A stretch of DNA of 43,938 nt, taken from positions 1 through 43,938 of the forward strand of contig JAFMBM010000023.1 in NCBI GenBank assembly GCA_017858515.1, in the 5' to 3' direction. Positions 7,353 through 16,422 of the stretch are shown here, piece after piece. The notes beneath the pieces are model-generated. The model searched no databases and was not told where the DNA came from. It saw nothing but the letters and a program-made list of their open reading frames with translations. Numbering within the stretch: the stretch's first letter is position 1; each line of letters starts with the position of its first letter. The position numbers and the translations under genes were made by a program. The DNA is from Cryomorphaceae bacterium. GTDB lineage: Bacteria; Bacteroidota; Bacteroidia; Flavobacteriales; Schleiferiaceae.

Positions 7353-8585
7353 ATGGATTTAAATAGAAAATCAAGCCTGCTAATTATCGTAGCTGCACTT
7401 GGGTATTTCGTTGATATTTATGACCTTATATTGTTTGGAATTGTTCGTCTCCCTAGTCTCTACGATTTAAATGTTGCCGAAGACAAAATTCAAGAAGTGA
7501 GCATTCTTCTTTTAAATATGCAAATGGCTGGCATGTTAATCGGTGGAATTTTCTTTGGAATATTGGGCGACAAAAGAGGACGGGTTACGGTGCTCTTTGG
7601 TTCTATTCTACTTTATTCTCTCGCCAACTTTGCAAACGGATTGGTGCAAGACATTAGCACTTATGCCATTGTACGTTTTCTAGCGGGATTGGGATTGGCA
7701 GGTGAACTAGGAGCGGGAATCACCTTGGTTACTGAGAGCATGAAGAAAGAAGATCGCGGTTATGGAACTATGATTGTTGTTTTCTTCGGGGCATTTGGGG
7801 CCGTAGTGGCTGCCTTAGTAGCTGATAAATTCGATTGGAGGATTAGCTACTATGTTGGAGGAGGTTTAGGCCTTCTTCTTCTCTTATTTCGGGTAGGAGC
7901 TATGGAATCTGGAATGTTTGAAAACTTAAAAAAATCGAAAGTAGAAAAACCCATTCCCTTTCTTTCCTTATTCAAAAACCGCAAGATTTTGCTCAAATAC
8001 ATTCGTTGTATTCTCATAGGACTGCCCGTATGGTTTGTTGTCGGCGTACTGATTGTCTTTTCGCCCGAATTTGGAAAAGTATTGGGAGTTACCGAACCTA
8101 TAGAAAGTGGGAAGGCCGTGATTTGGAGTTATGTGGGTCTTTCAATGGGTGATGTTTTAACAGGAACATTGAGCCAATGGCTTAAATCGAGAAAAAAAGT
8201 AGTTCACTATGCGATTATTATCGGAGTTCTAAGTTCAGCACTGTATTTGCTCTCTTCCAACATCACATCAAACACTTTTTATTTTCTCTGCTTTTTGGTG
8301 GGACTTCCAATGGGTTATTGGGGCTTATTTGTTACCATTGCCGCCGAGCACTTTGGAACCAACATACGCTCTACTGTCACTACCACGGTACCCAATTTCG
8401 TTCGTGGAGCGACAGTACCTATTACCCTTTTGTTTGCTTTTTTAGCGGATGGCATGGGGTGGGGCATTTTAGTATCCGCCGCCATCGTAGGCGTACTTTC
8501 TTTTGCTATCTCTATTTGGGCGGCCAACGGCTTGGATGAAACCTTTGGAAAGGATTTAAATTACATAGAACACGCCTCTAATTAA
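7353..8585 (+). CDS. MFS transporter
   Basis: A 410-residue inner-membrane secondary transporter with about 12 helices. The first helix carries the metabolite:H+ symporter look (ALGYFVDIYDLILFGIV), and the loop between helices 2 and 3 has the MFS signature GILGDKRGRVTVL. The fourth and fifth helices show FLAGLGLAGELGAGITLVTE, typical of the sugar/organic-acid porter branch. The sixth-to-seventh loop is cytoplasmic and basic (KSKVEKPIPFLSLFKNRK). The substrate cannot be told from sequence. It sits directly downstream of the PrsW-like protease gene, and nothing else nearby hints at a metabolic pathway. Confidence 0.88.
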   Translation: MDLNRKSSLLIIVAALGYFVDIYDLILFGIVRLPSLYDLNVAEDKIQEVSILLLNMQMAGMLIGGIFFGILGDKRGRVTVLFGSILLYSLANFANGLVQDISTYAIVRFLAGLGLAGELGAGITLVTESMKKEDRGYGTMIVVFFGAFGAVVAALVADKFDWRISYYVGGGLGLLLLLFRVGAMESGMFENLKKSKVEKPIPFLSLFKNRKILLKYIRCILIGLPVWFVVGVLIVFSPEFGKVLGVTEPIESGKAVIWSYVGLSMGDVLTGTLSQWLKSRKKVVHYAIIIGVLSSALYLLSSNITSNTFYFLCFLVGLPMGYWGLFVTIAAEHFGTNIRSTVTTTVPNFVRGATVPITLLFAFLADGMGWGILVSAAIVGVLSFAISIWAANGLDETFGKDLNYIEHASN

Positions 8586-8603
8586 AGTTGAAACAAGAAA
8601 TAT

Positions 8604-8632
8604 TTGCATTGCAATAACATATACTTAATTTG
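8604..8632 (+). promoter_or_regulatory. Probable promoter of the NYN-domain gene
   Basis: TTG at 8604-8606 is followed, 18 bases later, by TTAATTTG at 8625-8632, one mismatch from TAnnTTTG. This would give a leader of about 65 nt before the ATG at 8704, containing a short GC-rich run (AGCCCCAATAGAAGTGGGA). Confidence 0.4.
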
Positions 8633-8703
8633 CACTGCTCAAATAAGCCCCAATAGAAGTGGGATCTTTTGGGTTTAAAAATTGGATTTATTAAACAAAT
8701 AGT

Positions 8704-9651
8704 ATGATTCTTAGCAACAACAACGGAAGCATTTCCAAAATCGGTGTCTTCTACGACGGCAGCTATTTTCTGTACGTAAGCAATTTCTATAATTGGTTTC
8801 ATGAGAAAAAGGCGAGGATAAGTATAGCGGGCCTGCACAAATTTATAAGGGAGCAAGTTGCTAAAGAAGAAGATATTGATCCTCGATTCTGCCGAATTGT
8901 AGATGCGCATTATTTCCGTGGTAGGTTGAATGCAAATGAGGCACAGCAAAAAGGCAATCAATTATACTACGATCGCGTTTTCGACGATATTTTAATGGCT
9001 GAAGGCGTAACTCTGCATTATCTGCCATTGCGCGGCACCGGTGTGAGTAAGCAAGAAAAGGGTATTGATGTTTGGCTGGCACTTGAAGCCTTAGAACTCG
9101 CCTATTTCCGTCAATTCGATGTGCTTGTTCTCATCGCCTCTGATGGAGACTATGTGCCTTTGGTTCGAAAGATGAATGGCATTGGGATTCCAGTAATGCT
9201 TCTTAGTTGGGACTTCGATTTCGTAAATGACGAGGGACAAAAAGTAGTTACTCGTACTTCTCAAGAACTTCTAGAGGAGGTTACCTACCCTATTGCTATG
9301 CACGAATTCATAGAAAATGAAGACAATTCGGAAGACCCACTTTATGAAAATCTGTTTGTGCCTCGCAGCGCAGAACGCATCTTCCATAAACCGCTATCTG
9401 TTGAGGATCTAGACGGTGAAGAGGGTGAAACCCATGAAAGTGAAATTCAGAATTTGAAAAGTGGATACGGATTTATTGCCTTTAATCCTTCTAATTTGTT
9501 TTTTCATTATTCCAGTCTAATCGATTCTGATTTTAACGATGTTCGTGTAGGCGACAAAGTTCGATTCACCATTGGAACAAATGAAAGAGGAGAGGCAGTT
9601 GCTAGGAATATTGAACTCTTAGAAAGTTTTTCTTTAGAACAAGGTCTTTAA
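8704..9651 (+). CDS. NYN domain (PIN-like) protein with C-terminal cold-shock-like domain
   Basis: 315 residues. The N-terminal NYN/LabA-DUF88 domain has the PIN-like acidic pattern: FYDGSYFL with D18, KGIDVWLALEA, and LVLIASDGDYVPLVRKM. These carboxylates would bind a metal for RNA cleavage. After an acidic linker (VEDLDGEEGETHESE) comes a cold-shock/OB-like segment, GYGFIAFNPSNLFFHYSSL, then VGDKVRFTIGTNERGEAVARNI, which matches the classic KGFGFI...DVFFH...GxKVxFxxxxxxxGxxAxN layout of cold-shock domains. The protein is thus probably a cytoplasmic RNA-binding ribonuclease (inference from domains). It stands alone between an MFS gene and a PAS-protein gene and has its own probable promoter. 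Confidence 0.85.
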   Translation: MILSNNNGSISKIGVFYDGSYFLYVSNFYNWFHEKKARISIAGLHKFIREQVAKEEDIDPRFCRIVDAHYFRGRLNANEAQQKGNQLYYDRVFDDILMAEGVTLHYLPLRGTGVSKQEKGIDVWLALEALELAYFRQFDVLVLIASDGDYVPLVRKMNGIGIPVMLLSWDFDFVNDEGQKVVTRTSQELLEEVTYPIAMHEFIENEDNSEDPLYENLFVPRSAERIFHKPLSVEDLDGEEGETHESEIQNLKSGYGFIAFNPSNLFFHYSSLIDSDFNDVRVGDKVRFTIGTNERGEAVARNIELLESFSLEQGL

Positions 9652-9720
9652 GAAGACTATATTCCCTTCTGTATATCGTGTTATACTCAAACTCTAATTT
9701 GTATAGATTGAAACAAAGCA

Positions 9721-10767
9721 ATGTACAGTGAACAAGGGGTAGATATTCTCAGCTATATACCCCACTACCTTCAAAATTCTAAGATTTTATACGTTTGTGC
9801 AATTGACATGCTTGGGAATTACTTATATGTAAATCCTTTCTTTGAGTCTGCCTATAAAAGCGTTGAAAGCCCATTAATTGGGAAGCACATTAGCAACACT
9901 ACCCATCCTGAAGACATAGATAAATGCATAGAGGCTGGGGAAAAATCAGTTAAGAATCCAGGAAGTGTAAACAAGGTTTTAATTCGTAAACCTTCTATTA
10001 TAAAAGGTGATTTTCATTGGGTGAAGTGGGATTTTAGTTTAATTTCTCATAGAGACAATGACAGCCCGATAGGTTTTCTTTGTTTGGGTTATGATGTTAC
10101 ACAGGAGAAGAATTCAACTGAAAAACTCCTAGAGGCGAACCGTACCTTGAACACCATTCTAGCCAATACAACAGATCAAATAGTGCTGCTAGATCCAGAT
10201 CTTCAAATTCTCAATTCTAACTATGAGGCCAGTAGTAATGCTCGTCGGATTCTGCAAAAAAACGTAGAGCTTAACAAGCCTTTTCTAGATTATATACCAT
10301 CTGAAATTCAGCCCATAGTAAATGCCATGCTACAGCAAGCTCTGCTAGGAAATTCGGTTTCTAAAGAAGTAGATGTTACGATAAAACAAGAGCTACAATC
10401 CTATATGGTTCGTTGTTCTCCGCTGTATACAGCACAGAAAAAATTAAGTGGAATAACTGTTATCTATTCTGATATCACTTCTCTTAGGGAGGCCAACCAA
10501 AAAATTGAAAAGCAACATTCCGCACTGAAAAAAATAGTTTGGATACAAGCCCACGAAATGCGCGCTCCAGTGACCAACCTTCTTTCTATATCGCATCAAA
10601 ACAATTCCTACGACAATCAAATTTCGGAGGAAGAGCGCAGAGTGTATTTCAATGCCGTTGGTCGAGAAGCTCACCGCTTAGATGAAACAATTCATCGCAT
10701 TATTGCTGAAATCAACCAATTGAATTTAACCGACGAAGAGTGGCATTCTTTTCAAATTGAAAAATAG
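9721..10767 (+). CDS. PAS-domain signalling protein with DHp-like phosphoacceptor box but no ATPase domain
   Basis: 348 residues, no transmembrane segment, so cytoplasmic. A first PAS domain (about 15-135) shows IDMLGNYLYVNPFFE, THPEDIDKCIEAGE and GFLCLGYDVTQEK. A second PAS (about 140-262) ends ITVIYSDITSLREA. A short coiled coil (NQKIEKQHSALKKI) leads to a histidine-kinase-type dimerisation box, A-H278-EMRAPVTNLL, and a second helix (FNAVGREAHRLDETIHRIIAEIN). The protein then ends 40 codons later with no N, G1 or G2 boxes of a HATPase domain. The convergent frr gene begins 31 bases beyond, so no catalytic domain follows in any frame. It could be a phosphotransfer partner or a decoy dimerisation module (inference). 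Confidence 0.8.
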   Translation: MYSEQGVDILSYIPHYLQNSKILYVCAIDMLGNYLYVNPFFESAYKSVESPLIGKHISNTTHPEDIDKCIEAGEKSVKNPGSVNKVLIRKPSIIKGDFHWVKWDFSLISHRDNDSPIGFLCLGYDVTQEKNSTEKLLEANRTLNTILANTTDQIVLLDPDLQILNSNYEASSNARRILQKNVELNKPFLDYIPSEIQPIVNAMLQQALLGNSVSKEVDVTIKQELQSYMVRCSPLYTAQKKLSGITVIYSDITSLREANQKIEKQHSALKKIVWIQAHEMRAPVTNLLSISHQNNSYDNQISEEERRVYFNAVGREAHRLDETIHRIIAEINQLNLTDEEWHSFQIEK

Positions 10768-10798
10768 AATTGGCAACAGTTAGAGTAAAAAGGCAGAT

Positions 10799-11362
10799 TT
10801 ATATAGCCATTATTTCTTGCTCCTTCTTATCTACAATGCTTTCAATCCTAGAGGTATAAGAGTCAGTAAGCTTTTGTACTTCTGCCTCAGAATCTTTTAC
10901 TAGATCTTCAGACAAGCCGTCTTTGCCCAGCTTTTTTATTTCTTCCATAGCCTCTTTTCTGGCATTTCTAACACCCACTCTTGCATCTTCCGCTTCAGAT
11001 TTCGAGCGGCGAACAAGATCCTTTCTTCTTTCTTCCGTAAGAGGTGGAATATTGATCATGATCACATCTCCATTGTTCATGGGATTAAATCCTAGATTGG
11101 CAGCCATGATAGCCTTTTCAATTTCAGAAATAAGTTTTTTCTCCCAAGGTTGAACGGAAAGCGTTCGGGCATCTGGAGTGTTGATATTGGCAACCTGGCT
11201 AATAGGGGTCATAGAACCGTAGTAATCTACTCGTACCCCTTCTAACATAGAGGGATTGGCCCTTCCTGCCCTAACTTTAAGCAACTCTTTTTCAAGGTGA
11301 TGTATGGCTTTATCCATATGTTCCTTGGCTGTATCGAAAATAAAATTCAGTTCTTCTTGCAT
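10799..11362 (-). CDS. frr: Ribosome recycling factor
   Basis: Splits post-termination ribosomes together with EF-G in the cytoplasm. It has 187 residues, the normal length. Family landmarks are HLEKELLKVRAGRANPSML near the N-terminus, VDYYGSMTPISQVANI, the hinge IPPLTEERRKDLVR and the long C-terminal helix ending SRIESIVDKKEQEIMAI. It lies 12 bases downstream of pyrH in the same direction; the pyrH-frr pairing is widespread in bacteria and supports both assignments. Its 3' end faces the PAS-protein gene at a 31-base distance. Confidence 0.97.
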   Translation of the reverse strand: MQEELNFIFDTAKEHMDKAIHHLEKELLKVRAGRANPSMLEGVRVDYYGSMTPISQVANINTPDARTLSVQPWEKKLISEIEKAIMAANLGFNPMNNGDVIMINIPPLTEERRKDLVRRSKSEAEDARVGVRNARKEAMEEIKKLGKDGLSEDLVKDSEAEVQKLTDSYTSRIESIVDKKEQEIMAI

Positions 11363-11374
11363 TGCTTTTATCTA

Positions 11375-12082
11375 TCAATTCTCTACTAAAGTTCCCACTT
11401 TTTCGCCACGAATAACTCGCATTAAATTGCCAGGCTTATTCATATCGAAAACTAAAATGGGCAAGTTATTTTCCTTGCTCAAAGTGAAGGCCGTCATATC
11501 CATCACGTTTAATCCTTTTGAGTAAACTTCATCAAAAGTAATGGTATCGTATTTTACAGCATCATGATTCTTCTCTGGATCAGAAGTATAAATACCATCT
11601 ACTCTCGTTCCTTTCAAAATAACATCTGCATTTGTTTCAATAGCTCGTAAGGTAGCCGCCGTATCTGTGGTGAAATAGGGATTGCCTGTACCTGAACCAA
11701 ATATTACTACTCTGCCTTTCTCCAAGTGACGAACCGCTCGTCTGCGGATAAAGGGTTCTGCAATCTTATTCATCTCAATAGCAGATTGCAGCCTGGTTCT
11801 CACACCAACTTCCTCAAGAGTAGATTGAAGAGCAAGACCGTTGATCATGGTTGCAAGCATTCCCATATGATCTGCCTGAACCCTGTCCATTCCTGAGCTA
11901 GCGCCTTGCACCCCTCTAAAGATATTTCCGCCTCCAATAACTATGGCCAGTTGAACACCTTCTTCCATTACCGCTTTGATCTGCATAGCATACTCAAGCA
12001 ATCGGCTTCCATCTATACCAAATTCCTGATCGCCCATAAGGGCTTCACCACTTAGTTTCAGGAGGATGCGTTTGTACTTCAT
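11375..12082 (-). CDS. pyrH: Uridylate kinase (UMP kinase)
   Basis: Phosphorylates UMP to UDP with ATP in pyrimidine nucleotide synthesis; a cytoplasmic hexamer of the amino-acid kinase fold. It has 235 residues, the usual size. Motifs visible are [13 protein letters not shown] at the N-terminus, [11 protein letters not shown] for phosphate binding, the UMP-binding region [15 protein letters not shown], the loop [19 protein letters not shown], and [13 protein letters not shown]. The gene heads a pyrH-frr pair. A TonB-receptor gene ends 42 bases upstream on the same strand, so read-through from it is possible, but pyrH probably also has its own promoter. Confidence 0.97.
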   Translation of the reverse strand: MKYKRILLKLSGEALMGDQEFGIDGSRLLEYAMQIKAVMEEGVQLAIVIGGGNIFRGVQGASSGMDRVQADHMGMLATMINGLALQSTLEEVGVRTRLQSAIEMNKIAEPFIRRRAVRHLEKGRVVIFGSGTGNPYFTTDTAATLRAIETNADVILKGTRVDGIYTSDPEKNHDAVKYDTITFDEVYSKGLNVMDMTAFTLSKENNLPILVFDMNKPGNLMRVIRGEKVGTLVEN

Positions 12083-12124
12083 GATTGTATTATTCTAGAG
12101 CGAAAATAGAAAAAGCAAAGGAGC

Positions 12125-14404
12125 TTATCCTTCATATCTTATACCGAATGTAAGTGTTCTTGGTGCTTCCATTTTTCCTGGACGACTCATTACGGCCCTA
12201 TTGTTCAAGTTTTCAGACTGTAGGCTCAAAGTCCACTGCTTTCTCAATGCAAATTGAATGCGCAGATCTACCATAAAATCTCCCCGATTTAATTCATCCC
12301 TGTATCTCCCAAATCCATTGTCTGGTAATATGAAATCAATAATCGGCCCATCAAAAACCGCGTCTATGTTTTGCATAAAGTCATTGTATCGAATACTCGT
12401 TCCGAAAGTCCATTTTTTCCAACCTAATTCTAAATCAGAACGAAGCAGCACTTTATACCTGTATTTTAGAACCGCATTGCTGGTGTCTGAACTTGTACTT
12501 TCATAGGTTAGATTATTTCCATTGGCATCTTGAGCATATACTGCTTCTGGGTCAAGTGATATTGGATTAGCGAAATTCGCTCCCGCCATCCATCTAAAAT
12601 CTATTTGTCTCCACTTTCCTTCCGCACCAAATTCCAGTTCTATTCCGCTAACAGAAGTAGGCCCTACATTCACCGATTTAAACCCAACTCCAACAGGCTG
12701 TTCCCATATTCCAAAGCTGAATTCCATCATATTATCGTATCGCATATAATATGTGGCAATGTCAATATAACCCTTCCAAAGTCCAGATTGAGACAAAAGC
12801 TGTCTTATGCCTAGTTCAATGCTATAGCCCTTTTCAGGCTCTAATTCGCGATTAGGAAACACATTGATTGCGCCAATATTGGTGCGCGTAAACAACTCTG
12901 CCATGCTAGGAAATCGGAACCCTTGACCAAAGGACGTACGCAAATAGGTAGCTTCAAATGCGCGATAGCTTAAACCAAAGCGCGCAACGGGTTGTGCATA
13001 TCGAACTTCATCCACTCTAGCCTCTTCCAACCTAAATCCAATGCTAGACTTCCATCTATTCCAGCTTCCATCCCACTGTGCAAATCCGGCCAAATTAGAG
13101 GCATTGTGAAATCCTTCAAAAATTTCTGAATTTGATTGGGCCATTTGTAAGAACACACCACCCGTAATAACGCCCCACTTTTCTGAGAAATATTGATACG
13201 AATACTGGCTTTGCAGCTGTTCCGAAGAATTGTCGAACACTGTTGTTTCATTGGCAGAATTATTCTCTACCCGTAAAAAGCGATTTACCCATTCATGAAT
13301 TCCTTTGCCCTTCCGATAACGAATAGAAGGATCGAAATAAAAATCGAGACCACTGTTTTTGGTAATGGAACTATCCAACCCAATATAAGGCCTTGCGTAA
13401 TTATCCCAAAGCAAGGATTCCCCATTCTGGGAATACAAAACGCCTCCAGCCAAACCAATGCTTAATTCTTCGTTCACATGGAAGCGCGTTTTTAGGTTGA
13501 TACGAGCTCTATCATCTCTTTCATTCCATTTATAACCCGCGCTTTGTTGACCAAATCCACTCAAAATCAAGTCCCATTTCTCCAACTTTCGAGTATGAAG
13601 AAATCGTATTCCGGTTGAACCTTGGTAAGCATTCCACCATTTCCAATCGGGTCTAGGTGGATCTAAATACGAAGTTTGAAAAACAGCCACTCGAGTGAAG
13701 GGTTTCTCCTTAGGTTCAAGGGTTCTTAGTTGAATGCTTCCATTTAGTGCAGATGACCCAAAAAGTGCAGAAGAAGCACCTTTTAAAACCTCTACCTGGC
13801 CTGCGGCTTCTTGAGGAAGCAGAGACCATTGCACCTGATTGGCATCGGGTGAAATAAGCGGCAATCCATCTAAAAGAACCTGAACTCTAGATCCCGCACC
13901 ATAGCTCCAACCACTACCACTTCGAATATTGGCTTGCCCATCCGTAATATTTACACCAGGCGATTGATTCAAAAGCACTTGCATATCCGTTGTATTCCTG
14001 TTCTCAATAAGATATGGCTTTAAAACATTCATAGAAACACTCACTTCCTCTTGCCTTTGCTCGCTTCTTGAGGCCGAAACCACAATTGTCTCTAAAAAAA
14101 GAGACTCTTCCTCAAGAAAAATCTTCACTAAACTCAAATTTTCCGAAGGCTTGTACACGAAAGGAAAACTTTTGTAGCCGATGAGAGAGAAGATCAAATC
14201 CGTGTTTTGGTTGGAAGAAACTTCCACCTTAATCTGACCTTGTTGATTTGATAGAATAGGCCAAGGCTCTCCATTAATTCGAACAAAAACCTCCTGCAAA
14301 GGCAGTCGCGACGAGCGATCTATTATTTCGAATTGCACCTCTTTAATTTGTGACCAAGTGGTTAAGCTATACAGCATCGAAAAAAGAAAAAAGAGTAGAC
14401 GCAT
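12125..14404 (-). CDS. TonB-dependent outer-membrane receptor
   Basis: 759 residues. A signal peptide (ending TTWSQ) is followed by a carboxypeptidase-regulatory-like beta domain (about 22-100; FEIIDRSSRLPLQEVFVRINGE), typical of Bacteroidota receptors. A plug domain comes next (VVSASRSEQRQEEVSVSMNVL, then LNQSPGVNITDGQANIRSGSGWSYGAGSRVQVLLDGLPL). The remainder is a 22-strand-type barrel rich in aromatic and polar alternation, ending AVMSRPGKMEAPRTLTFGIRYEG. No SusD partner is adjacent, so a SusC glycan role is unlikely; siderophore, vitamin or metal uptake is more plausible, but the substrate is unknown. It is divergent from the SDR gene, with 114 bases between. Confidence 0.93.
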   Translation of the reverse strand: MRLLFFLFSMLYSLTTWSQIKEVQFEIIDRSSRLPLQEVFVRINGEPWPILSNQQGQIKVEVSSNQNTDLIFSLIGYKSFPFVYKPSENLSLVKIFLEEESLFLETIVVSASRSEQRQEEVSVSMNVLKPYLIENRNTTDMQVLLNQSPGVNITDGQANIRSGSGWSYGAGSRVQVLLDGLPLISPDANQVQWSLLPQEAAGQVEVLKGASSALFGSSALNGSIQLRTLEPKEKPFTRVAVFQTSYLDPPRPDWKWWNAYQGSTGIRFLHTRKLEKWDLILSGFGQQSAGYKWNERDDRARINLKTRFHVNEELSIGLAGGVLYSQNGESLLWDNYARPYIGLDSSITKNSGLDFYFDPSIRYRKGKGIHEWVNRFLRVENNSANETTVFDNSSEQLQSQYSYQYFSEKWGVITGGVFLQMAQSNSEIFEGFHNASNLAGFAQWDGSWNRWKSSIGFRLEEARVDEVRYAQPVARFGLSYRAFEATYLRTSFGQGFRFPSMAELFTRTNIGAINVFPNRELEPEKGYSIELGIRQLLSQSGLWKGYIDIATYYMRYDNMMEFSFGIWEQPVGVGFKSVNVGPTSVSGIELEFGAEGKWRQIDFRWMAGANFANPISLDPEAVYAQDANGNNLTYESTSSDTSNAVLKYRYKVLLRSDLELGWKKWTFGTSIRYNDFMQNIDAVFDGPIIDFILPDNGFGRYRDELNRGDFMVDLRIQFALRKQWTLSLQSENLNNRAVMSRPGKMEAPRTLTFGIRYEG

Positions 14405-14518
14405 ATGTACAGTTATTGGGTAGGATTTAGCAATTTTCGAGCTACGAGAATACGAAAACCGTTACTATCGAAGATAGAAAAGTCAATTTAGTTACCTTGC
14501 TTAAATTCAATAAAAAAT

Positions 14519-15277
14519 ATGGAAAAACGCATGAAAGCACTTGTAACAGGTGCCAGCTCTGGATTTGGAAAAGCAATAGCTGAAAATCTGGCAAAAAACA
14601 ATTATGACCTCATCCTTTGTGGCAGACGAACATCTCGATTAGAAGAACTGTCAGAGTCTTTAACCAAGGGCTACAATATTAACTGTCAGATTCTTTCTTT
14701 CGACGTGCGCGATAAAGAGGCCGTTGAAGCTGCTTCAAAAGAAGTAAGTCAAAATGAATTGGATGTTTTAGTAAACAATGCCGGCCTTGCTGTTGGATTA
14801 TCAAATATCGATAACGGTGAAATAGATGATTGGGAAAGAATGCTAGACACCAATGTGAAAGGATTGCTTTATGTAAGCAGGTTTTTTCTTCCTTCCCTAA
14901 AAAATGGAGGGCACGTAATTAACATTGGTAGTATAGCCGGCAAGGAAGTCTATCCTGGAGGGAATGTCTATTGTGCAAGTAAGCATGCGGTAGACGCTTT
15001 GAGCAAAGCGATGCGCATTGAACTTCTAGAAAGAGAAATAAAAGTCAGCCAGGTTTGTCCGGGCATGGCGGAAACAGAATTTTCTCTGGTGCGATTCAAA
15101 GGCGATGAAAAAAGAGCGGACAATGTTTACAAGGGAATTGATGCTTTAATGGCCATCGATATTGCAGAAGCAGTAGATTTTATTCTTTCGAGGCCAAAAC
15201 ATGTGTGCATAAACGACCTAATCATTATGCCATCCGCTCAAGCAACGGCCAGCATTTCTAAACGTAGAAGCGAATGA
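14519..15277 (+). CDS. Short-chain dehydrogenase/reductase (YdfG-like)
   Basis: 252 residues, a cytoplasmic NAD(P)-dependent oxidoreductase. The Rossmann motif TGASSGFGKAIAENL starts at residue 11. CGRRTSRLEEL (Arg after the second strand) suggests NADP preference. NNAGLAVG, INIGSIAGKEVYPGGNVYCASKHAVDAL (active-site Ser, then Tyr-x3-Lys) and VCPGMAETEFSLVRFKGDEKRAD complete the classical SDR pattern. It resembles the YdfG group, which acts on short 3-hydroxy acids such as serine and malonic semialdehyde; the substrate here is not proven. dprA starts inside its stop codon (4-base overlap), so the pair is translationally coupled, though they have no obvious shared pathway. Confidence 0.9.
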   Translation: MEKRMKALVTGASSGFGKAIAENLAKNNYDLILCGRRTSRLEELSESLTKGYNINCQILSFDVRDKEAVEAASKEVSQNELDVLVNNAGLAVGLSNIDNGEIDDWERMLDTNVKGLLYVSRFFLPSLKNGGHVINIGSIAGKEVYPGGNVYCASKHAVDALSKAMRIELLEREIKVSQVCPGMAETEFSLVRFKGDEKRADNVYKGIDALMAIDIAEAVDFILSRPKHVCINDLIIMPSAQATASISKRRSE

Positions 15278-16380
15278 ATGAAGGTCTTTATCGCCTAGCA
15301 TGGCTGCGCATTCCAGGATGTGCCAGTGGCGCTCTTAAAGCTTTGGTTAGCCATTTTGGTAGTGCAGAAGAAGCATGGAAGGCATCGATTAAAGAACTGC
15401 GGTCTACGCCAAATTCAACTCTGCGGTTAAATGGACTAAGCGCAGCAAACCGAGAGAAAGCGCTGGTAGAAGCCGCAGAATGGCAAGATCTAAATGAAAA
15501 GTCGTCTGTAAAAACCCTCTTTTACGGAACACCAGAGTATCCTTATCTGCTTTCGAAATGTGTTGATGCTCCTGCTGTGTTATTTTCACAAGGGAACTTC
15601 AACCCAAGCCACCCACGGATAGTATCGGTTATAGGAACGCGCAAGGCCACCGACCAAGGCATTCAAGCCACTCGTTCAATAGTTAAAACCCTCTCTGAAT
15701 ATGGTGCAAGCATCGTAAGTGGCTTAGCTTACGGGATAGACATTACAGCTCATCGACAGGCTATGGAAGAAGGAGCCCACACTGTGGCTATTCTGGGAAG
15801 TGGCTTGGGAAATATTTATCCAGCATTGCATAGAAAAGAGGCAAGAGCGATAGCTGAAAAGGGTGCCTTAATAAGCGAATTTCATTATAAAGCTAGTCCT
15901 GACAGAGAAAACTTTCCTACTCGCAATAGAATTATTGCAGGAATGGCGCATGCGGTTATTGTTGTAGAAGCCGGCGCAGAGGGAGGTGCTTGGATAACCG
16001 CTCGATTTGCAAATGACTACAATAGAGAAGTGTTAGCCGTTCCGGGCGGATGGGACAAACCGTTCTCATTGGGGTGCAATCGATTAATAGGCCGGCACCT
16101 AGCCGCCATTTTGCCCGCTGCAGAAGAAATACCTTTTCTACTTGGTTGGGATAGACCCTTAGCTTCTGAACAAAATCAAAATCCACAAATTCAACTATTC
16201 CCTCCCAGCCTTGGCTATATAGAAGATGTTTTAAAAGAAAATAAAGATCCCATGTCTTTCGACGAATTGTCAGTTCGAACCCAAACGAATGCACCTTCTT
16301 TGCAATCAGCCTTGTTCGAATTGGAATTAAAAGGCCTCATTCGTTCGCTTCCTGGAAGATATATTGCACTTTGCCGATAA
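15274..16380 (+). CDS. dprA: DNA-processing protein DprA
   Basis: Binds incoming single-stranded DNA during natural transformation and loads RecA; cytoplasmic. It has 368 residues. A SAM/HhH-like N-terminal part (LKALVSHFGSAEEAW) precedes the extended Rossmann DprA domain: VSVIGTRKATDQG, SGLAYGIDITAHRQAM, ILGSGLGNIYPALHR, SEFHYKASPDRENFPTRNRIIAGM and VVEAGAEGGAWITA. A winged-helix-like domain ends the protein (MSFDELSVRTQTNAPSLQSALFELELKGLI). Its ATG overlaps the end of the SDR gene. No other competence genes are adjacent. Whether this strain is transformable cannot be told from the gene alone, since dprA is kept in many non-competent lineages. Confidence 0.95.
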   Translation: MNEGLYRLAWLRIPGCASGALKALVSHFGSAEEAWKASIKELRSTPNSTLRLNGLSAANREKALVEAAEWQDLNEKSSVKTLFYGTPEYPYLLSKCVDAPAVLFSQGNFNPSHPRIVSVIGTRKATDQGIQATRSIVKTLSEYGASIVSGLAYGIDITAHRQAMEEGAHTVAILGSGLGNIYPALHRKEARAIAEKGALISEFHYKASPDRENFPTRNRIIAGMAHAVIVVEAGAEGGAWITARFANDYNREVLAVPGGWDKPFSLGCNRLIGRHLAAILPAAEEIPFLLGWDRPLASEQNQNPQIQLFPPSLGYIEDVLKENKDPMSFDELSVRTQTNAPSLQSALFELELKGLIRSLPGRYIALCR

Positions 16381-16422
16381 GTGTTTTAAAACAAAGTATT
16401 TTGACTCTATTTTTACCCATTA

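Noticed and set aside
8578-8961. Minus-strand frame over the start of the NYN gene
   Set aside because: It overlaps a confidently coded plus-strand gene and shows no family features; it is an antisense shadow.
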